Origin: Philonthus cognatus
Lineage: Eukaryota; Arthropoda; Insecta; Coleoptera; Staphylinidae
Direction: 5' to 3'
Length of the DNA stretch: 64,000 nucleotides
NCBI GenBank assembly: GCA_932526585.2
Contig: OW052242.1
Span: 53,872,975 to 53,936,974 of the forward strand
Shown here: positions 1 to 11,195 of the stretch, piece by piece
Position numbering within the stretch: the stretch's first letter is position 1
Layout: each line of letters opens with the position of its first letter
The notes under the pieces: generated by a model
What the model saw: the letters and a program-made list of their open reading frames with translations, nothing else
Told to the model about the DNA's origin: nothing
Databases searched by the model: none
Translations under genes and position numbers: made by a program

Positions 1-120
1 CGAATACTTACAAAAGAATTCGAATCCTCCAAAAGGATTCAAACGGTCAGAAATAATTTTAATTCATTGTAAGGATTCGCATGAAAATATGTTTTTTGTG
101 TGATTTCAAATTCATGTTAA

Positions 121-240
121 ATCAGTGTTTAATAGGCAAAATCCGTTATGCTTAATCAAGGAGTGAAAACACTCGTTAGAAACTTCAAATTGAATGTTTT
201 GATAAAAACAGCAAATTACTGAACATTTATATACAAAAAT
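121..240 (-). repeat. NFB foldback relic, hairpin deleted
   Basis: The spacer motif TCAGTGTTTA is joined almost directly to the outer flank GCTTAATCAAGGAGTG and ACACTCGTTAGA, followed by about 70 bp of the terminal flank. The hairpin between the two is missing, so this is a deletion derivative in the reverse orientation. Confidence 0.6.
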
Positions 241-1856
241 CTACATTTCATAATTGAAAATGATTTATTATCGATTAATCAAGTTTAGTTTGATACTATT
301 TGAAGTAAATCTGGAGACAATCTGAAATGTTAAATTTTCCTGGCATATCCCCAATTCAAGAATATTTCACAGACCTATTATTTTAACATAACTTCCTTTT
401 GTGGAATAATCTATATTTTGATCAATGTTTCTGTTTGTATTTAAGTAGATCTTATTAGTATTTACGTGTTTTGTAACTTCTATGATGCTTGTTGATTTAT
501 ACAAATTTAATAACACTATTTAATAACTTGTCAATTTCTAAAAAAAATTGTTTTTTATGCCATCTATTTAATTACTTCTTATATTTTTTATTGATTTTGT
601 CAATTTAACACTTACTATTATTTTTATTCTTGGTCAATTTCGGCCGTTATTTACCAGTTATTTTTTTGTTTCTGTAGAAATTTAGACATTAACGAGTTTT
701 ACATTTTTACTTAGTTTTGGCCAATATTTATTTGTTGTTGTTTTTAATTATTAAGTTTTATATTTCTTCTGTTTCGTCAATATTTGATCTGTGTGAATTT
801 TAGCATTATTTTTATAATTGTTTGTTATTTTTAAAGATTTTATATAAAATAACATTATTATTTAAAATGCAAAACGCTTTATTTTTGGGTTATTGGATAT
901 GAAATTTTATTTAATTTTGTTGTTTAATTTAGATACAACTAAATTATATCAATTTTGTATCGTTAAAATATAAAAATCGTGAAAAATTTAATTACACTTC
1001 TGTTGTTGAAACTCTAAATTACTGTTGAATTTGAAGATTTTGACGTATTTGCCAATGTTTGTTATATTGCCAATATTATAAAGTTTATGTTTATTTAACA
1101 ATTTTAATATCCATGTTATTGATTTTGAAAATATTATTAAATTTGATTTGTTTGACAATTTTTAATAATTGTTAAGATTTGTTTGAAATCGCTTCTATGT
1201 ATTAAAATAATTATGAATTAAAAAATAAGATTTTAATTTAGTAAAACGAAGATTTTTTAAATGTCAACTTTAGACCTTTTTGTTGATATTTTTATAGATT
1301 TTTTTTTTAAATTTGTTTGTTGATTATTAATAATTTTTAATTAGGACGTTTTATTATTTTTGAATTTCTCAATATTGACAATTTATCGTTGCTTCAATTG
1401 ATTTGAATGATTTTTTTAATAATAGCGTTTCTCTTTTTTTAAACGAATATTGTATGTATAATGTTCAATTTAGAAGATTTCTGTCATTTCTAAATTATTT
1501 TATCAATCAGTGTTTGTTACTTTTTAGAAATTGTTAACGAATTCTATAAATATTCTCGAATTTTATTGAATTTAATAATTTTTCAGATTTCTATAATTGT
1601 AGACAGTATTGTTATTTTTTCATTATTTCCTATTTTAATTTACTTTGCCAATATTGTAAATTTTTTCTTATTAATTCGTGGTTCTTGTTAATAGACATAT
1701 TTCTAATAATATAAATGATTTCTGTATATTTTGTTACTTTTTACGATTTACTTAAACGGCTTTTTTAGTGTTAATCAATTTCCCATGACATTTCCTTATG
1801 AATAAAATTCCCTGAGTTTTCCCCGACTTTCCCTGTTTTAATGATAGCAGATTTGA
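241..1856. other. AT-rich degenerate sequence, no gene seen
   Basis: Very AT-rich DNA with recurring short phrases such as TTGTCAATTT and TTTTTAATTATT at irregular spacing, which may be a decayed minisatellite. A similar texture on the other strand (AAAATTGAC, AATCAACAAAAA) occurs at 35.2-36.7 kb. No open frame with recognisable coding content was found. Confidence 0.4.
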
Positions 1857-2052
1857 ATTTGATGTTTCGAACGAGTGTTTTCAATTCCAGATTAAGCATG
1901 AAGTAAAATTTCAAGTTTAGAAAAGCCTTAAAATTTGGTTTGGTTGCTCCACGAAGCGGAGTGTCAAACCAAATTTTCAGGATTTTCTAAATTCGAAATT
2001 TTACTTCATGCGCCCTGCGAATAAAACAATGATTTCAAGTGAAGTTTAAAAA
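1857..2052 (+). repeat. NFB hairpin copy
   Basis: The outer flank (ACGAGTGTTTTCAATTCCAG) leads into an inverted repeat between about 1897 and 2010. The arms contain GAAGTAAAATTTC and its complement, and a GC-rich loop holds CGAAGCGGAG. The copy ends in a diverged spacer (AATAAAACAATGATTTCAAG). It is a single-hairpin copy inside the hAT-like element that opens the window. Confidence 0.8.
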
Positions 2053-2537
2053 TATACAAGAACATATTTAATTAGAGTAACATTGAATGAGATATTTATT
2101 CTGTTATCAGTTTAGTTTTAATAATAAATAATTAGATTTCGAACATTTTTACTAAGAACAACTCGTAGAATATTAAAATTTTATTGGTTACAAATAGGAT
2201 TTGTATTCGTGAATCGAAAAAGCAGGACTCGAATCTTTGATTCATATTTTTCTCTTACGAATTCTATATTCGAGTATTCGTGAGTCGAATCATATTAGGT
2301 GATTCGGATTCGTGATTAGAATTATTTTTTCAAGATTCGTCCCAGCATGCTATTATCGTGAGATCAGACCTAAAATCAAGCTAATCTAAGCAAGCGTGGA
2401 TCCGCGAGGAGAGAAATTCGTCCCCTCCACTAAATAATCAGACAAAAACAAAGAACGCAAATATAATAATAAAAGTAATAATAATCCTTCCAATCTCAAC
2501 CTGTATGTATTTATAATACTATTTTTTCGATATTGAA

Positions 2538-2587
2538 ATGCTACGCGACCAAACCAAATTTTCAGGCTTTTTTAAATTCCAAATTTA
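2538..2587. repeat. NFB half hairpin
   Basis: Only the distal arm is present: CTACGCGACCAAACC followed by AAATTTTCAGGC and a diverged remainder. The partner arm is absent, so it no longer folds by itself. Confidence 0.65.
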
Positions 2588-2780
2588 AAAGTACTACAAT
2601 TTTATAAAAAAATGAATTAAATAAAATAGAACTAAACAAATACGTTAAAAAATATTCCTAAAAATAGTATAGAATGGTTGAAATCAATAAAACGAAAAGA
2701 TAAATACAAGCATTTTTTTTTAGGTATAGATATGACGATTTTTCTATGTAAATTTTAAGACATTACGTGTTATATTTAAA

Positions 2781-2975
2781 ACTTTCAATTTGAAGCTTTA
2801 AACGAGTTCTTTCCACTCCCAGACTAAGCATGAAGTAAAATTTCGAGTTTAGAAAAGCCCCGTGAAAATTTGTCGAGGGTCGCGCAGCAAATTTTCTAGG
2901 CTTTTCTAAACTCGAAATTTTACTTCATGCGCCACGCTTATAAAACACTGATTTGGACCGAAGTTCATAATATAC
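2781..2975 (+). repeat. NFB hairpin copy, CCCCG/GTCGAGGG loop subfamily
   Basis: The flank TTTCCACTCCCAGACTAAGC precedes hairpin arms at about 2829-2929. The inner part differs from the common AAATTTGGTTTGG version: it reads GCCCCGTGAAAATTTGTCGA. The same subfamily occurs at 26250, 26696 and 26880. The spacer TATAAAACACTGATTTGG follows. Confidence 0.8.
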
Positions 2976-3296
2976 TGCTTAGGTTTGATCACATTTAATT
3001 TAATTTTAATAATTCCGTATAACCATGGAATAAGTGAAAGTATAATTAAAAGAAAAAATCGTCGTTTGTCAACATTTAACAAAATACAGAAATTTTAAAT
3101 AATTATTACTATAATAAAATGGTTGAAACTAATACACATCATAAAATTTTACAAAAACTTCGAAATCATGAAAGCTAGGACAAATTGAGAAAAACGAAAA
3201 AAAAATCCAAATCAACAAAAATGTACAATTCTAAACGAGTAATTGACTAGTGGAATTCAATATACATTTTAAAACTTAATAGTAAACCTCAACTGC

Positions 3297-3467
3297 TTTT
3301 GCAAACGGTCGACTCATTTGTGAAACAATTTATTTGAAATTTGATTAATTTTTAGGCGTTCACTTTCTTTTTATATAAGAATCTACAAATAAACAGTGAA
3401 CCCCGTAACAATTATTCAAATTTCAAATAAATTGTTTCACAAATGAGTCGACCGTTTGAAAAAGCAG
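3297..3467. mobile_element. Short foldback MITE, arms about 47 bp
   Basis: The left arm beginning TTTGCAAACGGTCGACTCAT is repeated in inverse orientation at about 3418-3464, with only a few mismatches; about 75 bp separate the arms. A solo arm-like stretch (GCTTTTGCAAACGGACGACT) lies at about 3669-3688, so this terminus occurs more than once locally. No coding capacity. Confidence 0.7.
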
Positions 3468-3699
3468 ATAAATCCATAACAATCGAAATTTGAGCTTTTG
3501 GTATCTCTGTAAAGCTGTACTCATTGGCTATCAAATAAACATGTTCTTTTATTTATTGTTAATTATAAAAGCAATTAATAATTTGCCAAATAAAAACAAA
3601 TCACTTTTTTTACATAAAAAGCATTATTTGTTAGAGTTTTTGTTGCCAAAAAATATCAAGTGGATTAACTGCTTTTGCAAACGGACGACTCAAATTAAA

Positions 3700-3808
3700 A
3701 ACCTTTTTTTATTACTTTGTTTAACCACTTTTAGTCACACTACTACTAGATAGTCGAAACTATAGTCACAAATTAAGTGCAAAATATAGTGGTTAAACAA
3801 AGTAAAAA
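3700..3808 (+). repeat. Penelope-terminus-like mini inverted repeat
   Basis: Inverted repeats TTACTTTGTTTAACCAC and GTGGTTAAACAAAGTAA enclose TAGTCGAAACTATAGTCAC. This matches the order found at the 3' end of the Penelope-like element at 54.5 kb (CGAAACTATAGTCAC, then GTGGTAAAACAAAGTT). It is probably a solo terminal relic of that family. The hammerhead-like core is degenerate: the CUGAUGA box is not recognisable. Confidence 0.5.
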
Positions 3809-3839
3809 GTACTTTATTTACAAGTATATTTTAGATGTA

Positions 3840-5060
3840 TTTCAAAGTGAATGCCTACAACACAAAACACTTTTTTTATTAATTAAAAATATGTATTTAT
3901 AAGTGTATTCAGATAATTTCATTATTTTTAGTTTACCGCTTATAATATAATGAATTATATTTTGATTTGCTGCAGTATTTTTACAGAGAACGGGGGAGTT
4001 TCTCTCTTTAGCGTTAGCTGTAATTAATCACAGTAAAATCCGGCTTAATTTTTGTGAGACCGGCGAATTTATAAAATACGTAAAATTCTGCTTACGCCAG
4101 GAAGTTTAATTTATCTTTTTAAAATTATGGAAGGCAGCTCTGTGCACTTCACTCGGCCAATTACCGTAATATTTCCTGCTGGGGATATTTTTAAATAGAA
4201 ACAAATTTAAAATTGCATTTTCTGATATTTAAAACATCACTTTGAAATGAATATACAAACTAGAACTCTGATTCAAAGATGAACTCATTTTAAAATTCGC
4301 TATAACTGTTCCTTCAATTGAATTGGAATTTACCTTAACATAATCCCCTTTATAGTTACGTGTAGGTACATCCCATTAAAGAGATTAATTTTAGATTAAA
4401 ACAATGGTATTTTCCATAATTCTCTAGGCTACGCATAACTTGTGTCCGAGGAAAAGGTGCACGCCTCAATAACTATAATTAACATATATCACTTCTGAAA
4501 GCATCTTTCGTATCCGGTACGCCATTAATATTCCCAGAGCCAAACATCTGAAAATAATCACCGCTTATATAATCCAGACACCGGCGTTTTGCATAAATTT
4601 TATTGACACATATAAAAAGTAAAATACAATGTATTTAAAAACAGTATAAATAAAATAAATCTAAGTTATCAAAATTCAAAAAGAGGAATAAGAAGGAGAA
4701 GGTAGAATCATGTTAGTTGTCACGCAAAAATCCGCATTCAGTATTTCCGCACGATTCCCATTAAAGTTTTGAACGAGGCAACATCCGATTAGTTATAAAG
4801 CTGTCATGCAAAGCGTACACGTGTAATTAAGTCCGCCGACCAGACGGACGGTGTATTCCAAACGGGAACGAAAGCCTTCGGCCATTAGAAGCGCCAATTA
4901 CGCCGACTTTTTTCCCGTCCCACACAGAAAAAAACGCAACAGAAAATAACAGCATTAACGTCGGTAAATAGCGGTTCCTTCCGATCCCAGATATACCCTA
5001 ATTACCACCCTTTTCGACAAGCACGTGTCTCGAAAAAGCTACCTCATTCAACAATTCAAA
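3840..5060. other. Unassigned, partly GC-richer non-repetitive sequence
   Basis: No gene or repeat match was recognised. The part from about 4780 to 5000 is clearly less AT-rich than its surroundings (for example CCGCCGACCAGACGGACGG) and does not recur elsewhere in the window. It might be single-copy or conserved non-coding DNA; nothing in the sequence alone establishes a function. Confidence 0.3.
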
Positions 5061-5062
5061 AA

Positions 5063-5404
5063 TATACAGAGAATTTTTCTTTGATGTATACACATCCCAA
5101 TTACAGCGTATACGCTGAAATCTTCATATATTCGATGTTTTTTAAAAGAGTTTACTTTGAGGCTTTAAACGAGTGTTTTCCATTTCCAGATTAAGCATGA
5201 AGTAAAATTTGAAGTTTAGAAAAGCCTGCAAATTTTGGTTTGACGAAACCAAATTTTTAGGCTTTTCTAAACTCAAAATTTTACTTCATCCATGCGTAAT
5301 AAACACTGACTTCATTCACTATGTTCACAATATGCCACTAAATCAGTATGCTAAAGACTTATGTTTCGAACTTCACCTAAAACCAGTGTTTTATACGCGT
5401 TATA
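5063..5404 (+). repeat. NFB element, left half plus inverted spacer
   Basis: It starts with the terminus ATACAGAGAATTTTTCTTT, followed by the long terminal flank, the hairpin (about 5197-5290) and the spacer (AATAAACACTGACTTC). An inverted spacer copy (ACCAGTGTTTTATACGCG) ends at about 5400. RTE coding sequence starts immediately afterwards, so the copy abuts or truncated the RTE relic. The second hairpin and right terminus are missing. Confidence 0.75.
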
Positions 5405-7260
5405 ACTCATCAGTTTCGTTTTTGCCGGGTTCATTTTCAAGCCGATTGTTTTGCTTGCTCTCTTCAGATCTTCCAACATTTCGTTTATTTCATTTATCTC
5501 GCTAGAAATCCATATGATATAGTATGCAATGGTGTAAAAATAAGCCATCGATTTTAATGCCTTTATTCTCCCATTTTAGTTCTTCGAAAATCTCTTCTAA
5601 TGCCAAGGTAAACAGTTTCGGTAATATGGGATCGCCTTTTCTAACACTGCGTCGGATTGGGATTCAGTTTGTCTTTAGATCGTCGTTTAGTTTCCCTTGA
5701 AAATATACTTTCTCATAGATGTGTTGTAGTATCATGGTGTATCGTGAGCCTATTCTGGCCTTTGCTGCTTGGAATGGGTCGAATGCTCTGTGGAAGTTTA
5801 TGAATGATAGAGTGGAATTTGGTATTCAATTGTTTTTTCTATAACTAGACGCATTATTTGCAAGTGGTCTGCTGTGCTGTAGTCTTTCCTGAATCCTGCT
5901 TGTTCTACAGGCTGGTAGTCATCTAATTTGTTTGTCAGATGGTTAGTTATAATTCTTGTAAATAGCTTGTAATGTTGTGATAGCAAATTAATTGGTCGGT
6001 CAAAAAATAACAACTTTCGCATTTTGCCAGTATTTTGGATTGTCTTGCCTTTCTGTAAGCATTTATTGAGTAGCGTTTGAATTGCTTCATCTAGTGCTTG
6101 CTCTCCCATTTCCGGCATCTCTGCTGTAATGTGATCTTCTCCGGGCGCTTTTATATGTTTTATTTGTTTCAGAGCTGTTATTATTTCAGATCCTATTATG
6201 TTTGGTATTATTGCTTCGGAGCCTACGTTATGAATTATTTGGATTCTGTTTCTATTTGTGTTTTCTTGAGGATTATCGTCTGGCGTGTATAGTGACTATA
6301 GAACTTTCTACACTTCGGATGTTTGGTCCATTCCTCTTCTTCTTCGTAAATCTGCAGTGCTGTGGCTGATTTCAGGATTCTTTTGAGTTTTGATCTTGCA
6401 ACATACTTTCTTTGTCGCTATGTCTAATTTGTTCAGTTATTGCTTGGGGTTTATGCTTTGCTCTAAATATCCTAAATATTCTTGTTCATTTAGTTTCAAC
6501 GATTTCCCCGTTGGTAGTTTTGGGTTTATTAAGTTCCAATCTTGTTGTTATTGATATTCGTGGTCTAACGAATTGGTGGTCACCATCGGTATCAAATCTT
6601 TTTAACACTGTTACGTCTTTGAATAGTCGTCTGTTGTTTGAAGAATATAGTCTATTTCATTTCTGACCCTTTTCTTCGAGCGTTTCCATGTCCACTCTGT
6701 GGTGGTTTGTCATAGCAGATGTTCATGCAACACAATTTTTCGCTCTTAAGAAAGTTTACGGCCCTTTCTTCTCTTTCGTTTCCAACATGTCCGAAATCAT
6801 CGTCATATCTTTTGCCGACGTTGACGTTAAGCTCTTCTGTAACTATCACAAATTGTGATAGCTTCGCTGTTGCTATGTATTCGCACATTTCTTCCGCCTT
6901 CTCTTGCTCTGTTGTGTTTGTTGGCGCATAGACGTGAATTATTTGAAGAGTATGATTTTGGGACAGCTTTTAATTGCTATATATATTACTCTCTCTGACA
7001 TTGTTTTATATTTAGTCACTAGGTGTTTTATGTTTTTATTGATAAAAAAGGCCAAGAAAGGCCACTTCTCCATTCCATTCTGATAATTTGTGTATGATTT
7101 GTTTTAATATAGGAAGTGTCTAAATGTTAGTGTTGTAGCATTTTCTACTTGTGCGCAAGTTCCTGTTCCAGTTTTCGTTAGTCCTCATTTTTCTTGTATT
7201 ATATGTTGCTATATACAATGTTTTGTGTTGGCTGTTTGTTTTTTGTTGCGGTGTCTTTGC
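5405..7260 (-). pseudogene. RTE-clade non-LTR retrotransposon, decayed endonuclease-RT
   Basis: Reading right to left there are pieces of one endonuclease/reverse transcriptase protein. Around 7235-7170 is IATYNTR, the usual start region of RTE endonucleases. Near 7060-6925 are NKNIKHLVTKYK and IIHVYAP. At 6890-6652 is NVGKRYDDDFGHVGNERE. At 6118-5798 is the RT block with PINLLSQHYKLFTRIITNHL and YQPVEQAGFRKDYSTADH. At 5500-5410 is a later RT piece (LKRASKTIGLKMNPAKTKLM). Several frameshifts, stops and deletions separate these pieces; the YADD region was not found. The 3' part is lost at the junction with the NFB element at about 5404. It cannot encode a working protein. Confidence 0.8.
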
Positions 7261-8733
7261 CTAAGCGAGAATTCATGAGGCAGACTAGATCAGTATGAGA
7301 TTCTGAGTTAGTAATTCTACTCACCTGGGGTACTTTTTTGTTTAAAAAATCGACATTTTATGAGTCTGTCAACAGGTTTTGGTAATAAAACGCCACGTTA
7401 CATAAAGCGTTGCACTTAATTAACACTTAGTCGAACGGTTATTCTGCCGTGACTTGGTCGTCAGAGCCTCGTTTGCTCTCTGGCAGGGTGCACCGGAAGG
7501 CCGTAACCTCTGCTCGAGCAGGTGAGGTTGACGTTTAGGTTGGTTTTGACTATATTTACCCAAATTGGGTAAAATTAAACACTTGTTTTGTTCCATATTA
7601 TTATTTTCAGTTATCAGACACGTATCAGTTTCAAGGGACAAAAGACAAAACATTGTATCCAAGGGGGCAAGATCAAAATAATTTTTAAAAACTTATGACA
7701 TGTTAACTATTTTTACGTAAAACGCCAATTTACGGTTAAAATGCTATTAAAATGTTATGTGATGATTTATCCTAAGATACTGCCCAACCTGCCGCATTAA
7801 TTAACTTTCATCTGATCTAATCCAAGTGACTGAAATTTAACATATTCTTATTTAAGTAACTCGCATTGACCAAATTTGGGATGTGTATTTGTCTGCTGTA
7901 AGGGCCACTTCGTCGAAGAGGTAATTGATGTCTATTGCAGTATTGGAAAAAGTAACTAGTGTGTAAAGTTGGTCTTTTCGGCACTCCTTGCGAGTTTAGG
8001 GCACGAGCCGTGAGACAAGTGCTAACAAGCCTCGACCAGTATTTTCTACAATATACAAAAAATATATCCATTGGCATACATTTTTATCATCAAACAACAA
8101 ACAGCAAATAAATATAATGTCTTTAAAGAAAGTTTGTTTTGCACTTTTGAGAACAGTTTAGTTCTATTAATAAAGACATTTCAAAACTCATAAGATTCAG
8201 ATTTTTTGATGCACTCCCTGAGGTACAATTCACCCTCAAAGTTGGAATATTTCTGAAATACGTACAGTGCGCGAAATTAACGTTATCTTTTAAAAAACAG
8301 AACTTTTTCAGTCACACATTCTATCATCACTTTTTTTCGAGACAGTAATAAAACTATATGCTCGTATTAAATTCCATATAGTTTGATTCAATTAAATAAT
8401 TAGTAACATAATAAAAAATCATTAATAATTTTCATTACTAAATTCTAACTGTATATAGGCTGTAATAAAATTTAAAAAATAGTAGAGGTCTAGCACTACT
8501 TGCAAAAATCTAATGTCTCCTCTATTACATATCGTTAAGACCCCAAAAATAATGGGGAAAATGCATAAACAAATCTAAAGACTTTGGCTTCTAATAAAAA
8601 CATTTCAAAACTCATGAGTTTTAAAATGTTTTGATAGAAAGCCATAAATTATTTTTTTAAATATTCAGTTTTCAATTTTGCTTCAAAACCGGCAATGGAC
8701 CTCGCCAGCTCTCGCTGTCACACGGTGCAACAT
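7261..8733. other. Unassigned sequence
   Basis: No recognised gene. About 7430-7560 and 7890-8060 are locally GC-richer and give two short minus-strand open frames (80 and 86 codons) whose translations match no family I know. There is a small palindrome CTGCTCGAGCAG at about 7510. Treat as unknown. Confidence 0.3.
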
Positions 8734-9479
8734 ACAGAGAGTTTTATATAACACCGAACATTTTTATAAAATACGATTTGAAACCTTTAATTTTCAGTTT
8801 ATGTGTAAATTGGGTTGCCTATATGATCATTACGAATTGTAGCTAATCAATTGCAATTAATACCTCAACTTGTACATACAAGGAGTTTTTCTTTTAAGTA
8901 TACATGTCCCAATTACAGCAGATGTGCCGTAAATATTTAGATAATCGTTGTTTTTTTAAAAGGAGTTCAATTTGAAACTTAAAACGAGTGTGTTCCCCTC
9001 CCAGACTAAGCATGAAGTAAAATTTCGAGTTTAGAAAAGCCTGAAAATTTGGTTTGGACGCGTAGCGCGAAGCGCGGAGCGGCCAAACCAAATTTTCAGG
9101 CTTTTCTAAACTCGAAATTTTACTTCATGCGCCACCGGTACAAAACACTGACATATTACGAAGTTTAAAACACACCACTGAACTTTACATTGAATTAGTG
9201 TTTTGTGCCGGTGGCGCATGAAGTAAAATTTCGAGTTTAGAAAAGCCTGAAAATTTGGTTTGGCCGCTCCGCGCTTCGCGCTACGCGACCAAACCAAATT
9301 TTCAGGCTTTTCTAAACTCGAAATTTTACTTCATGCTTAGCCTGGGAGTGGAAAATACTCGTTTAAAGCTTTAAATTGTATTCTTTTATTAAACCGAGCG
9401 TGGTAAAATGTACAACGTCTGCATAAGTATACTTAAAAGAAAAATTCTAGTTATGACTATGTTCACTCTCTGTATACAC
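8734..9479. mobile_element. NFB double-hairpin element, near complete
   Basis: The core runs from about 8876 (CAAGGAGTTTTTCTTTTAAG) to 9479 (ACTCTCTGTATA). The order is left terminal flank, hairpin 1 (about 9011-9130), spacer, inverted spacer, hairpin 2 (about 9217-9335), right terminal flank. Hairpin 1's loop contains GTAGCGCGAAGCGCGGAGCG and hairpin 2's the inverse. Upstream is a 140-bp extension starting ATACAGAGAGTTTTATATAA, which the copy at 30.8 kb also has. The small open frames in it are by-products of the palindrome, not genes. Confidence 0.85.
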
Positions 9480-10999
9480 TGTACTATTACTATACCTAAT
9501 AAACTAATTACCAGTAAAACTGATGATTTTTTGAAGTGATGAACTGTAAAATTAATTAATTACATAATTTATGAATTATGGAATTAACTGTTGAACTGAT
9601 AAAATGAAGAACGGTATAACTAATAATCTATGTAAAAGCAATCGACTGTAGAATTGCTGACCTGTGGATTTCTAGAACTGATAGCGAGTAAAACTAACTC
9701 TCTTTTGAAGTAATAACCAATAGATCTGATGACTGCAAAATGTATTAATTGTACTAGTTCTACAGTAGCAACTGTGAAACTTATTAACAGAATTGACGAC
9801 ACAGGTGATCTTTTTAAGCAATACAGTAAGACATTTCAAAATCAGACTGAATTTGCTATTAAACTTAAATATAAGTACAGTACATATTTTGAACTGTACA
9901 TTAAATCAGTGGCTAAGACGATTAACGCAACAAGGTAATATTTTGAGTTTAAAAAGCCTGATATATACTATTTGCTTAATTATATGATTTTTTTCACACT
10001 GCTGCATATGCAGTGCTGGAAAACACATGGCAAAAAAGTTATTGAAATAGATTTGTGTGCCTTAAATAATGATAAAACTGGGCGACAGGGCCGATTGGAG
10101 GGCGGTGCACTTCTGATTTTTAAAAATCAACAATTTTGATTTCTTTTTCATTTTCTCGTCTTGTTTTAACCCAAATACTTCAACCCGTATGAACATAACA
10201 GTGGCATACAAGTTCTAGAAAATCCGAAATCCAGTCAATAGAACATAAACAAACTTAATTTTATTATTTACATAGTATAGGATTTGGTATGACATACTAA
10301 TTTAAGTAAATATTGTAAGCAAGATAGTTGAAAATTCCAATACAGATATCACTATTGCAAACTCATATTTAAAATGTCTTTTAACATTTTTTGAGAAATA
10401 TCGTTAATTGGGATTAAAATCTTTTAGCCGAAGAATTGATAGTAACGCCTAAATCTAAGACTCGAAGAACTGATCTAAAAACATAACAATTTTGTTATAA
10501 AAGAACCGATCAGCTGATTTTGTCTTGCGAAGAGCATTTCCGTATTCAATATTTTCTAGTTATAATAGATAGTGCGATTATTTCTTTTACAAAATCTTTC
10601 ACAAACAGCAGACATTTTGTATAGTTTGTACTGATAAAAAAAAAATCTTGATGTTATAGTATAATTTATATGTATCTAAATTAGTAAAATTTTGCACTTA
10701 CTTCCTAGAAAATTGAAAATATTATTTTATCACTATTTTTTGTAGTTTTCAAAATTCTCTTATATTTTTAAGCTTCATTTAAAAATGGTTTTTAAAAACT
10801 TTATATTTTCAACAAACTTTATAAACTCAGTGAATTTTAAATTTTTTACAATTTTCGTAAATTCTAATAATCCCATTCAGTGATTTGGTCAATTTTCATG
10901 ATTTCAATTTAGCTATGTTTTTGTTGCAGTATCTGAGCCTTTTTCTATATATACATATCACGATTTTTCGATAATAATTTTCAGACATCATTGGATTCA
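9480..10999. other. AT-rich sequence with ACTG-type short repeats
   Basis: From about 9490 to 9920 the phrases AACTGTAGAA, ACTGATGA and AACTGTAAAA recur every 15-40 bp, suggesting a degenerate minisatellite. The remainder to 11 kb is plain AT-rich DNA. No gene seen. Confidence 0.35.
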
Positions 11000-11002
11000 T
11001 AA

Positions 11003-11056
11003 AAGCTTTCAATTGAAGCTTCTGACGAATATTTCCAATTCTAGATTAAACATGAC
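11003..11056 (+). repeat. NFB left-flank relic
   Basis: AAAGCTTTCAATTGAAGCTT, then a diverged CGAATATTTCCAATTCTAGA and TTAAACATGA, match the outer flank of NFB copies; the hairpin is absent and a poly-A run follows. Confidence 0.5.
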
Positions 11057-11195
11057 TAAAAAAAAAAAAATGCCAAATGAACATTCTTAGATTTGTTTGA
11101 ACATTTAGATGATTTTGATCAACTTTTGATTTTTGTTAGTATTAGTTAATTTTCCAATTAACATGGACAAATCTTTATTTTTCTTATGTTGTAAT

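Larger units (their letters stand above)
1..2350 (+). mobile_element. Right part of a non-autonomous hAT-like element (CAGAGCTGGGA family), left end outside window
   Basis: Positions 1-50 carry GGATTC/GAATCC-type subterminal repeats, and 2175-2350 carry the right subterminal region ending GATTCGTCCCAGC. Both ends align by eye with the element at 25735-28207, whose 8-bp target duplication identifies it as hAT-like. In that element the GAATCC array lies roughly 170-300 bp from the left end, so the missing end should lie just left of this window. The interior holds NFB hairpin copies, as in the 25.7-kb copy. No transposase coding is visible. The last bases of the right terminus are diverged (CCCAGCATGC versus CCCAGCTCTG), so the exact end is uncertain. 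Confidence 0.55.

Noticed and set aside
5351..5548. 65-aa minus-strand frame treated as one gene
   Set aside because: It is a fusion of an RTE RT fragment with NFB spacer sequence; the last 18 residues come from the foldback element.
7420..8077. Two minus-strand frames (80 and 86 aa) as possible exons
   Set aside because: No recognisable protein, no convincing splice context and no repeated family to compare.
8894..9297. Recurring small open frames with KPNFQAFLNSKFYFM (also at 31177, 37126, 46335; variant at 26330)
   Set aside because: They are the translation of the NFB hairpin arm; they occur in either half of the palindrome, differ in length and lack independent coding signals.
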